Positions 25,746 through 33,081 of a stretch of DNA of 64,000 nucleotides are shown here, piece by piece (positions within the stretch are counted from its first letter, which is position 1; the number at the start of each line of letters is the position of its first letter). The stretch lies in contig NZ_JACHXN010000010.1 in assembly GCF_014192095.1 (NCBI RefSeq), positions 62,001-126,000 of the forward strand, written 5' to 3'. A program made the translations under genes and the position numbers. The DNA is from Phyllobacterium trifolii. Lineage in GTDB: Bacteria; Pseudomonadota; Alphaproteobacteria; Rhizobiales; Rhizobiaceae. The notes beneath the pieces were generated by a model. That model made no database searches. It saw only the letters and a list, made by a program, of their open reading frames with translations, and was not told the DNA's origin.

Positions 25746-26387
25746 ATGTCTCAAGTCTCCGCTCCGTGGCCGAAGCTGAAGCGCGATCTCATCGCAATCC
25801 TGCGCGGCGTCAAACCGGATGAGGTTCTGGCCATTGGCGAGGAACTAGTCGAGGCGGGGATCGACGTTATCGAAGTACCGCTGAATTCACCGGAGCCATT
25901 CCAATCCATTGAATTGCTTGCGAAAAAACTGCCAAGGCACGTTCTGATCGGCGCGGGTACCGTGCTTGATCCGGCCGATATCGCGCGGCTCGATGCGGCT
26001 GGCGGGCGGCTGATGATAAGTCCCAATGTCGATCCGGAAGTGCTCGCCGCGGCAGGCAAAGCAGGTATGGTGACGATGCCCGGCGTCTTCACGCCAACTG
26101 AAGCTCTGGCTGCACTGAAGGCCGGCGCTTCCGGTCTCAAATTCTTCCCTGCAAGTGCACTTGGACCTGATGGGATCAAGGCGATCAGCGCCATTTTGCC
26201 GAAGGGTACGGTGATTGGTGCCGTCGGTGGTGTCGATGAGACAACGTTTGCTGCCTATAAGGAGGTCGGGGTTCGCACATTTGGTTTGGGCTCGAGCCTT
26301 TACAAAGTCGGTGCCACGTCTTCGTTCGTCCGGGACCGCGCGAAGGCGACGGTCGAGGCCTATGATCGCATCTTTGCCGAGGGATGA
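25746..26387 (+). CDS. dgoA: 2-dehydro-3-deoxy-6-phosphogalactonate aldolase
   Basis: A 213-residue KDPG/KDPGal aldolase. DLIAILRGVKPDEVLA at the N terminus, IEVPLNSPEPF, GAGTV, and the Schiff-base lysine in GLKFFPAS are all family landmarks. It splits 2-keto-3-deoxy-6-phosphogalactonate into pyruvate and glyceraldehyde 3-phosphate. NSPEPF in the substrate loop and the adjacent dgoK favour the galactonate-specific subgroup over Entner-Doudoroff Eda. I start at the ATG at 25746, with AAAGGA 8 bases upstream. Its stop overlaps the lactonase start (ATGA). Confidence 0.92.
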   Translation: MSQVSAPWPKLKRDLIAILRGVKPDEVLAIGEELVEAGIDVIEVPLNSPEPFQSIELLAKKLPRHVLIGAGTVLDPADIARLDAAGGRLMISPNVDPEVLAAAGKAGMVTMPGVFTPTEALAALKAGASGLKFFPASALGPDGIKAISAILPKGTVIGAVGGVDETTFAAYKEVGVRTFGLGSSLYKVGATSSFVRDRAKATVEAYDRIFAEG

Positions 26388-27262
26388 TTGTGCAGCAACC
26401 GAGGATAAGCCTATTCCACGATGAGCCCGTCCAGCTTGGAGAAGGGCCGGGCTACGATCCTCTGACGAAGACCGTGTGGTGGTTCGATATCGTCACGGGC
26501 CGTCTGTTCGAGAAGCCTTTGGCTGGCGGTACGACCGAAATTCATGCTCTAGGACAAATGGCGAGCGCCCTTGCTGTCATCGATGAGAAGCGGCAGCTGA
26601 TTGCTACCGAAACCGGGCTTTTCATCCGCAACCGGCAGACCGGGCATTCAACGATGCATCAACCGATCGAGGCTGATAATCCTGCCACCCGGTCCAACGA
26701 CGCGCGCGTTCATCCCGCTGGAGCGTTTTGGGTCAGCACAATGGGAAAGACGCAGAAGGGAGCCGGGTCGATCTATTGGTATCGCCAGGGCGAATTGCGC
26801 AAGTTATTCAGCGATATATCGATTCCCAACTCGATCTGCTTTTCCCCGGATGGTCGTATTTCTTATTTTGCGGACACCGGCAAGAACATCATTTGGCGCG
26901 TCGACACCGATCCCGAGACAGGCCTTCCTATCGGTGAACCCGTGTTGTTCTACCAGCATAGGGAGCAGGGCGGGGTCGATGGGTCCGTGGTCGATGCGGA
27001 AGGAAATTTGTGGAACGCTTGCTGGGGAGGTTCCAGCATTAATGTCTTTTCGCCCTCCGGAAAGCTTATCCGTTCTATCGAAATGCCGGTCCGCCAGCCA
27101 TCCTGCCCGGCGTTTATCAGTGAAGATAGCGCCAACCTCATTGTGACAACGGCTTATCACGAAATGAGTGACGCCATGCACCAGAGCGATCCCGATGCGG
27201 GAAAGACGTATCTGGTGGAAGTTGCCGGCAAAGGCCGGTTCGATCCGCCTGTGCGACTGTAG
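26384..27262 (+). CDS. SMP-30/gluconolactonase family lactonase
   Basis: A 292-residue six-bladed beta-propeller. The metal ligand glutamate lies in LGEGPGYD near the N terminus; SNDARVHPAGAFWVSTMG, IPNSICFSPDG and GVDGSVVDAEGNLWNA carry the asparagine and aspartate ligands. It should open the sugar lactone made by the SDR two genes upstream. It is the last gene of the dgo-like operon and overlaps dgoA by ATGA. The dehydratase converting galactonate to 2-keto-3-deoxygalactonate is not in the window. Confidence 0.9.
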   Translation: MIVQQPRISLFHDEPVQLGEGPGYDPLTKTVWWFDIVTGRLFEKPLAGGTTEIHALGQMASALAVIDEKRQLIATETGLFIRNRQTGHSTMHQPIEADNPATRSNDARVHPAGAFWVSTMGKTQKGAGSIYWYRQGELRKLFSDISIPNSICFSPDGRISYFADTGKNIIWRVDTDPETGLPIGEPVLFYQHREQGGVDGSVVDAEGNLWNACWGGSSINVFSPSGKLIRSIEMPVRQPSCPAFISEDSANLIVTTAYHEMSDAMHQSDPDAGKTYLVEVAGKGRFDPPVRL

Positions 27263-27386
27263 TTTATCGGGCGAGGAACCATTCTTCCGACCCATCGTTA
27301 CTTCCCTGTAAACAAGTGAGCGAGCTACTTTTTGCGGAAGCTGCAAAGCTGCCGAAGGGGTAGCTGTGGCCAACCAGGAGGACGAC

Positions 27387-27890
27387 ATGGGATTTTTTTC
27401 CAAAGATATCAAGACGATGGACGATCTCTTCGTCCATACGCTGCGTGACATCTACTATGCTGAAAACCAGATCGTGAAGGCTCTGCCCGAAATGATCGAC
27501 AAGGCTTCTGATCAGGAACTGAAGAACGGTTTCGAGAAACACCTTCAGGAGACCGAGATGCAGATCGAGCGTCTGGAAGAAGTGTTCAAATTGCATGGCG
27601 TGGACGTTGCCGGCGTCAACTGCCCGGCGATCGACGGCATTCTTGAGGAAGCTGATGATGTCTCGGGCGAGGTCGATGATGATCGGGTTCTGGACGCCGC
27701 GCTGATAGCCGCTGGGCAGGCGGTCGAGCACTACGAGATCACGCGCTATGGTACGCTTGTCGCCTGGGCAAAACAGCTCGGCCGTAACGACTGTGCGGCG
27801 CTGCTCCAGCAGAATCTCCAGGAAGAAATGAATACGGACAAGGCATTGACAGCTATGGCTGAAAGCCGGGTCAACGCCGCAGCGGCCTGA
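27387..27890 (+). CDS. YciF/YciE-like ferritin-fold protein (DUF892)
   Basis: A 167-residue all-helical protein beginning MGFFSKDIKTMDDLFVHTLRDIYYAE, matching DUF892. Acidic and histidine positions of a ferritin-like di-iron bundle appear in DIYYAENQI, HLQETEMQI and AVEHYEI. Homologues respond to osmotic or oxidative stress, but the activity is unknown. I use the ATG at 27387, which has AGGAGG 5 bases upstream, rather than the GTG at 27366. It is single, between the sugar operon and an amino-acid importer, and ends at a good terminator. Confidence 0.88.
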   Translation: MGFFSKDIKTMDDLFVHTLRDIYYAENQIVKALPEMIDKASDQELKNGFEKHLQETEMQIERLEEVFKLHGVDVAGVNCPAIDGILEEADDVSGEVDDDRVLDAALIAAGQAVEHYEITRYGTLVAWAKQLGRNDCAALLQQNLQEEMNTDKALTAMAESRVNAAAA

Positions 27891-27907
27891 TTTAGTGCCA
27901 TTCTGCA

Positions 27908-27947
27908 AAAGCCCGCATCAGCCGCTGATGCGGGCTTTCTGTTTTTT
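27908..27947 (+). terminator. Rho-independent terminator after the YciF-like gene
   Basis: A 14-bp perfect stem AAAGCCCGCATCAG/CTGATGCGGGCTTT with a 3-base loop is followed by TTCTGTTTTTT. Confidence 0.9.
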
Positions 27948-28031
27948 CGCCCACAGCATGTAAATAAAATGGTCGAGTTCCCATCGTGCAAGGACCCTTG
28001 ACAAGTCGAAGCCACTGTCATTCTATTGGCT

Positions 28032-28067
28032 ATCCATTATTAGGTACTATATTCCATAATAATGGAT
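28032..28067. promoter_or_regulatory. Inverted repeat upstream of the amino-acid importer
   Basis: ATCCATTATTA (28032-28042) and TAATAATGGAT (28057-28067) are perfect 11-bp inverted copies 14 bases apart, ending 39 bases before the start codon at 28107. A dimeric repressor or activator site is the natural reading; no dedicated regulator gene is adjacent. Confidence 0.5.
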
Positions 28068-28106
28068 CACAATGAAAACATTCGCTAGACGAATAGGGGA
28101 ACGAAG

Positions 28107-28952
28107 ATGACCAACCGACTGCGTGTTGCGGCAGCTGTAGCTGCATTCGCGATGCTGCCTTCTCTTACGGCGTTCGCACAGGAAACCAAAAGCAAACTGG
28201 ATGAAGTTCTGGCCCGGGGTCATCTGGTTCTCGGCACTGGCAGCACCAATGCGCCATGGCATTTCAAGAGCGTAGACGACAAGCTTCAGGGTTTTGACGT
28301 CGACATGGGTCATATCATCGCCAAAGCTCTGTTTAATGGCCCGGAAAAGATCGAATTCGTCAATCAATCTTCCGATGCGCGCATTCCGAATATCACAACG
28401 GACAAGGTCGATATCACCTGCCAGTTCATGACAGTGACGGGCGAACGGGCACAGCAGATCGCTTTCACCATTCCTTACTACCGGGAAGGTGTTGGTCTCA
28501 TGCTCAAGGCCGACAGCAAATATGCCGATTATGCCGCGTTGAAAGCCGCCGGCTCAGCGGTCACGATCTCCGTTCTGCAAAATGTCTACGCTGAAAGCAT
28601 GGTTCATGCAGCTCTGCCGGAAGCCAAGGTCGACCAGTACGAATCCGTTGACCTTATCTATCAGGCCCTCGAGTCCGGCCGGGCGGACGCAGCGGCGACA
28701 GATCAGTCGTCGCTTGCGTGGTACATGACCCAGAACCAGGGCCGCTACAAGGATGCCGGCTATGGCTGGAACCCGCAGACCTATGCCTGCGGCGTCAAGC
28801 GTGGCGACCAGGATTGGTTGAACTTCGTCAACACTGCGCTGCACGAAGCAATGACCGGTGTTGAGTTCGACTTCTATGCGAAATCGTTCAAAACCTGGTT
28901 CGGCAAGGATCTGACACCTCCGCAAATCGGCTTCCCGGTCGAATACAAGTAA
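28107..28952 (+). CDS. Polar amino-acid ABC transporter, periplasmic binding protein
   Basis: A 281-residue SBP_bac_3 protein with a signal peptide (AAAVAAFAMLPSLTAFAQ). The mature part reads LDEVLARGHLVLGTGSTNAPWHF and LQGFDVDMGHIIAKAL, the usual start of glutamate/glutamine/polar amino-acid binding proteins. AGGGGAACGAAG precedes the ATG. First gene of a four-gene importer; the ligand cannot be assigned. Confidence 0.9.
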   Translation: MTNRLRVAAAVAAFAMLPSLTAFAQETKSKLDEVLARGHLVLGTGSTNAPWHFKSVDDKLQGFDVDMGHIIAKALFNGPEKIEFVNQSSDARIPNITTDKVDITCQFMTVTGERAQQIAFTIPYYREGVGLMLKADSKYADYAALKAAGSAVTISVLQNVYAESMVHAALPEAKVDQYESVDLIYQALESGRADAAATDQSSLAWYMTQNQGRYKDAGYGWNPQTYACGVKRGDQDWLNFVNTALHEAMTGVEFDFYAKSFKTWFGKDLTPPQIGFPVEYK

Positions 28953-29020
28953 CGCGATCACGCTGCGGCTTCGGAAATATCCGGAGCCGTTTCCTTCTCG
29001 TTCCGGATAACAGGAACATT

Positions 29021-29683
29021 ATGGGTTATACGCTGAATTTTGCTGCAGTGTGGCGAAGCTTCGATCTTCTGCTCGAAGGGCTGGCGCTCAGCCTCGCCCT
29101 GGCCTTTGGTGCAATCCTGATTGGCGCAGCGATTGGCCTGTTCACGGCATTCTGTCTGATATCGAAGAACGGCTTTGCGCGGCGTCCAGCCGGAATTTAC
29201 GTGACGATCATCCGCAACACGCCGATCCTCGTGCTTGTTCTCTTCACCTATTTCGCGCTGCCACAACTAGGTTTCCGGCTGGGCAAGATCGAAAGCTTCA
29301 TCTTCACGCTCGCACTCTATTCCGGCGCATATCTTGCAGAGGTTTTTCGAGCAGGTCTGCTGTCAATTCCTGTTGGGCTGCGAGAAGCGGGGCTCGCCAT
29401 CGGCCTTACGGAAATCCAGATTCGGACCTCGATCATCGCGCCGCTGATGTTTCGCAATGTCTTGCCGTCGCTGAGCAGTACAATCATCTCGCTGTTCAAG
29501 GATACGTCGCTCGCAGCGGCGATCGCCGTGCCGGAGCTGACGTTCGAGGCGCGCAAGATCAATGTCGAGACCTTCCGTGTCATTGAGACCTGGATCGTCG
29601 CCAGCTGCCTCTACGTTATAACCTGCTCGATCCTCGCCGCGCTGATGCGTGCCCTCGAGCGTCGCCTGTCAGTGCCGAGGTGA
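29021..29683 (+). CDS. Polar amino-acid ABC transporter permease (first)
   Basis: A 220-residue HisM/GlnP-type permease. FDLLLEGLALSLALAFGAILIG forms the first helix, IRNTPILVLVLFTYFALPQLG is the hallmark loop and helix, and LREAGLAIGLTEIQ is the ATPase-contact motif. It pairs with the next permease, 4 bases downstream, to form a heterodimeric channel. Confidence 0.92.
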   Translation: MGYTLNFAAVWRSFDLLLEGLALSLALAFGAILIGAAIGLFTAFCLISKNGFARRPAGIYVTIIRNTPILVLVLFTYFALPQLGFRLGKIESFIFTLALYSGAYLAEVFRAGLLSIPVGLREAGLAIGLTEIQIRTSIIAPLMFRNVLPSLSSTIISLFKDTSLAAAIAVPELTFEARKINVETFRVIETWIVASCLYVITCSILAALMRALERRLSVPR

Positions 29684-29687
29684 TGTG

Positions 29688-30350
29688 ATGGATATTGCTC
29701 ATTTCCTCGATATTCTCTGGCTCGCCCGCATACCGATCCTCAAGGGTCTTGGTTTCACCATTTCGATTTCCCTGCTGGCGATTTGCTTTGGCACACTACT
29801 TGGAATATTTGTCGGCCTTGCTCTGACCTATGGCGTCCGGCCGCTGCGCTGGATCGTGCGAGGCTATACGGATTTCATTCGCGGTACGCCGGTCCTGGTT
29901 CTCGTGCTGGCAAGCTACTATGTGCTCAGCACGATCGGTCTTGATCTCAGCCCGTTTCAGGCCGGCGTATTGGCCCTCGCTGTGTTCTGCAGTTCCCATG
30001 TCGGAGAGATAGTCCGAGGAGCGCTTCAAGCCATCCCAAAGGGTCAGACGGAAGCTGCCAAGGCGATCGGCCTGACGTTCCCGCAAACTTTTGCTTATGT
30101 GCTCGGGCCGCAAGCGTTGCGCCAGATTCTCCCTGCCTGGGTGAATACGGCCGCAGAAATGGTCAAGGCATCGACATTGCTCTCCATCATCGGCGTTGCC
30201 GAGTTGTTGCTGCGTACGCAGGAAATTATCTCGCGATCGTTTCTCAGCCTCGAATTCTATTTCTTCGCCGGCTTTCTCTATTTCATCATCAATTATGCCA
30301 TCGAGCGTTTCGGCCGGTATGTCGAACGCAAGACCGCTATTCCGTCCTGA
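29688..30350 (+). CDS. Polar amino-acid ABC transporter permease (second)
   Basis: A 220-residue HisQ/GlnP-type permease of the same length as its partner: [36 protein letters not shown] and [14 protein letters not shown] mark the family. I start at the ATG at 29688, preceded by GAGGTGATG; the frame extends upstream into the previous gene without a better start. The ATPase gene follows after 10 bases. Confidence 0.92.
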   Translation: MDIAHFLDILWLARIPILKGLGFTISISLLAICFGTLLGIFVGLALTYGVRPLRWIVRGYTDFIRGTPVLVLVLASYYVLSTIGLDLSPFQAGVLALAVFCSSHVGEIVRGALQAIPKGQTEAAKAIGLTFPQTFAYVLGPQALRQILPAWVNTAAEMVKASTLLSIIGVAELLLRTQEIISRSFLSLEFYFFAGFLYFIINYAIERFGRYVERKTAIPS

Positions 30351-30360
30351 GGCGATAACG

Positions 30361-31137
30361 ATGCCAAACCATCTTCTAGAAATCCGCGATCTGCACAAAA
30401 GCTACGGCGATGTCGAGGTCCTGAAAGGCGTTGATTGCACCATGGCGCAGGGTGACGTCATCAGCATCATCGGATCGAGTGGCTCCGGCAAGACGACCAT
30501 GTTGCGTTGTATCAACATGCTGGAAGAATTTCAGGGCGGCTCGATCAGTATCGATGGCGAGGAGATCGGCTATGAGACGGTAGGTGGACAGCGCCGCCGT
30601 AAGAAGGAAAAGGAGATCGCGCGCCAGCGGGCATTGACCGGCATGGCCTTTCAGCAATTCAACCTCTTCCCGCATATGAGCGCCGCTCGCAACGTTATGC
30701 TCGGGCTGATGAAGGTGAAGAAGTTGAGCAAAGATGAAGCACGATCCATTGCCGAGAAATGGCTCGATCGCGTCGGTCTGCGCTCACGTGCCGATCATTT
30801 CCCCGGCCAGCTTTCTGGTGGCCAGCAGCAACGCGTGGCGATCGCGCGTGCTATCGCCATGAACCCCAGACTGATGCTTTTCGACGAAGTGACATCAGCG
30901 CTCGATCCCGAGCTTGTCAACGAGGTCTTGCAGGTCATCAAGTCGCTGGCTCAAGACGGCATGAGCATGCTGCTCGTCACCCACGAGATGCGGTTTGCTT
31001 ACGAGGTCTCCAACCGCGTCATCTTCATGAACCAGGGGCGGATCGGTGAAGAGGGGAACCCGCGTGAAATGTTTCACAAGCCGAAGAGCGAACGGCTTTC
31101 CGAATTTCTCAAGACATCGAGTTTCGGGGAGCGTTAG
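30361..31137 (+). CDS. Polar amino-acid ABC transporter ATPase
   Basis: A 258-residue GlnQ/HisP-type ATPase with Walker [10 protein letters not shown], signature [14 protein letters not shown] and Walker [16 protein letters not shown] stretch of charged residues ([15 protein letters not shown]) is inserted between Walker A and the Q-loop. The ATG at 30361 is used; the long upstream frame lies inside the permease gene. Its last four bases overlap the convergent DoxX gene. Confidence 0.93.
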   Translation: MPNHLLEIRDLHKSYGDVEVLKGVDCTMAQGDVISIIGSSGSGKTTMLRCINMLEEFQGGSISIDGEEIGYETVGGQRRRKKEKEIARQRALTGMAFQQFNLFPHMSAARNVMLGLMKVKKLSKDEARSIAEKWLDRVGLRSRADHFPGQLSGGQQQRVAIARAIAMNPRLMLFDEVTSALDPELVNEVLQVIKSLAQDGMSMLLVTHEMRFAYEVSNRVIFMNQGRIGEEGNPREMFHKPKSERLSEFLKTSSFGER

Positions 31138-31523
31138 CCTCGTTTCCGCCATGCGTCGACTGACCACGCTCCCGGACCAAAAGCCAACAAAGCTAAGAAA
31201 CCCCCGGCAATGGCGATGTTCTTGTTAAAGTTGATCAATTGTTCGAGATTTCCGAAGTCGGTGTGGAACAAAAAAGCCGTTAGCAAACAGAACCCGGCAA
31301 GCGCGACAGCAGCATAGCGAGTCATGAAACCGGCAGCGACGAGAATCCCGCCACCGAGTTCGGTTAGAATGACGAGCGGCAACAGCTTGGCTGAAACGCC
31401 GTTGGTCTCCATATAGGCGGCAGTACCGGCATAGTCGGCAATCTTGCCCCAGCCTTCCATGACAAAAATATAAGCAAGAAACAGCCTGGCCAGTAGCGCG
31501 ACAGGGGCCTGAAAACCTTCCAT
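31134..31523 (-). CDS. DoxX-family membrane protein
   Basis: A 129-residue protein with four predicted helices: [56 protein letters not shown] and [17 protein letters not shown]. This is the DoxX/SURF4-like layout. The function of most stand-alone members is unknown; some take part in redox stress responses. I start at the ATG at 31523 with GGAGG upstream rather than the longer frame to 31634. Confidence 0.85.
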   Translation of the reverse strand: MEGFQAPVALLARLFLAYIFVMEGWGKIADYAGTAAYMETNGVSAKLLPLVILTELGGGILVAAGFMTRYAAVALAGFCLLTAFLFHTDFGNLEQLINFNKNIAIAGGFLALLAFGPGAWSVDAWRKRG

Positions 31524-31634
31524 ACTATCCTCCGCTAACAACACTTCACGAGGGTGTCTGCCAATGACACCGAAAATGCCCATTCTATTCGAAACAAAGA
31601 ATGAAAACAGGGTCCCGTCCTTGTCCGAAGGCAA

Positions 31635-31910
31635 CTAATGGCCGAAAAAGAACCCGGCTGCATCAAGTATAGCCATCACAACAATCGCTGTGGTCAGGAC
31701 AATGCCAAGGCCCCGCTCAAAATTGCCGAGCCGATTGGAGGTCTGGATCAACTTGCCATCCCAATAGAGATTGCCGGTCTCTTCATTGATGCCGAACAAA
31801 GCACTGCCTTTCAGCGATAGTTGCCTTACGTTCCGGGGCCAATGGGATGGCACAGGTTCGCGTGAAAATCGGCCGTTGCGGTGATCGGGAAAGTCAGTCT
31901 CTAATCGCAT
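31635..31910 (-). CDS. Small single-helix membrane protein, unknown
   Basis: A 91-residue protein that I do not recognise. A polar N-terminal half (MRLETDFPDHRNGRF, LFGINEETGNLYWDGKLI) is followed by one C-terminal membrane helix (GIVLTTAIVVMAILDAAGFFF). AAGGAGACCC lies 8 bases before the ATG at 31910, the same style of ribosome site as in the next membrane-protein gene, suggesting that the two are related in expression. The WDGK-type turn could be a small periplasmic or cytoplasmic fold. Confidence 0.6.
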   Translation of the reverse strand: MRLETDFPDHRNGRFSREPVPSHWPRNVRQLSLKGSALFGINEETGNLYWDGKLIQTSNRLGNFERGLGIVLTTAIVVMAILDAAGFFFGH

Positions 31911-31993
31911 TGAAGGGTCTCCTTGATAACCGGCAACACAACAGGCGGCCGGTTGCAAATCAAGTGGCGCAAACCTTCAATCGCAAGTGTCGG

Positions 31994-32335
31994 TTAACGC
32001 TCCATCAGCAACCGGAACGTGTCAATGAGGATCGCCAGAAAAACGCCGGCCCCGGTGATGATCACGCCATTAAGAAACAGCCGGCTTGCCTTGTCGTAGA
32101 CGACTTTTTTCAGTGACGACGTTTGCAAAAGTAAAGCGAGGGAACGCAGTTGAAAGACGATACCTATAGCTATGACCACCAGCGTCGGCAGGTCGGTTAG
32201 TCTCCACGGTATTGGATTGCTGGCCCACTGCGTAAGAAAGCCCAGGGAAAATGAAAGCACCACACCCACGACGGTAATCGTGCCATTGCGGAAAAGCGTT
32301 TCTATCAGGTGTTCGTCGTCATCGTTGGGCTTCAT
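31994..32335 (-). CDS. Small three-helix membrane protein, unknown
   Basis: A 113-residue protein without a family that I can name. Three hydrophobic segments are visible: ITVVGVVLSFSLGFLTQWA, LPTLVVIAIGIVFQLRSLAL and LFLNGVIITGAGVFLAILID. The N terminus is acidic (KPNDDDEHLIE). I favour the ATG at 32335, with GGAGACCC upstream; an ATG at 32365 would add ten polar residues. It lies between the single-helix protein and the CAP-domain gene. Confidence 0.6.
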   Translation of the reverse strand: MKPNDDDEHLIETLFRNGTITVVGVVLSFSLGFLTQWASNPIPWRLTDLPTLVVIAIGIVFQLRSLALLLQTSSLKKVVYDKASRLFLNGVIITGAGVFLAILIDTFRLLMER

Positions 32336-32601
32336 TTTCGGGTCTCCATCCTGGTGACTATCCATCCTTTTGTGTGACAATCAACCATGCTTGGATATCT
32401 TATCGATGACTACAGGGCTTCAAATGCCGTCTTCTTTCGGGAGCTCGCTGGGATTGCCGGTCTATGCTTCTAGCGAGAACCGTAGTTCCATAACCATTCT
32501 TATGCCTCAGACACATGTAAAACGGTGGGTTCAAGTTTGATTGCGGCCCTGCCGCAACAGTGTCTCAAGCCGTAGTAAACGACACAGGGGGAAATCCGAG
32601 A

Positions 32602-33036
32602 ATGAAAATCTTATACACGATGGCAGTTGCGGTTCTGGTTTCTGGATGTGCAGGTACGACACAGCCCATCGCAATGGCGGGCGATTTTGGCCCCCAGACG
32701 CTAACGCTTATCAATTCCTACAGGACGAGCCATGGCCTATCGCCGCTGGCCGCCAATGGCACGCTGAAAGCCCTGGCACGGCAACATAGCCGGGAGCAAG
32801 CGGCCCGGGGAACTATCGGCCATGATGGCTTCCGCCAGAGATCAGCCCAAGCAAAAGCAGCCGGACTGAGTGGAGTGTGTACGGAAAACGTCGGTGTTAG
32901 ATATAGAAGTGCACAGGCTCTTTTTTCTGGATGGAGGAATTCCGCAGGTCACAACACGAACATGCTTCGGCCCAACATGCGATACGCCGGAGTTTCTGTG
33001 TACGGAGCTTATTCGACTTTCTTTGCTTGCGGATAA
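32602..33036 (+). CDS. CAP-domain (SCP/PR-1-like) lipoprotein
   Basis: A 144-residue exported protein. The N terminus MKILYTMAVAVLVSGCAG has a lipobox with the cysteine at position 16. The CAP domain follows: LTLINSYRTSHGLSPLAAN, LARQHSREQAARG, IGHDGFRQR and CTENVGV. The catalytic-like His and Glu of the CAP cavity are present, but the biochemical role of bacterial CAP proteins is mostly unknown. The start at 32602 follows GGGGGAAATCCGAG. It converges on nasA. Confidence 0.85.
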   Translation: MKILYTMAVAVLVSGCAGTTQPIAMAGDFGPQTLTLINSYRTSHGLSPLAANGTLKALARQHSREQAARGTIGHDGFRQRSAQAKAAGLSGVCTENVGVRYRSAQALFSGWRNSAGHNTNMLRPNMRYAGVSVYGAYSTFFACG

Positions 33037-33081
33037 CGGCAGAGTGTTGCCGCGAACAGCCAGGACACCCGTTGGCAGACG

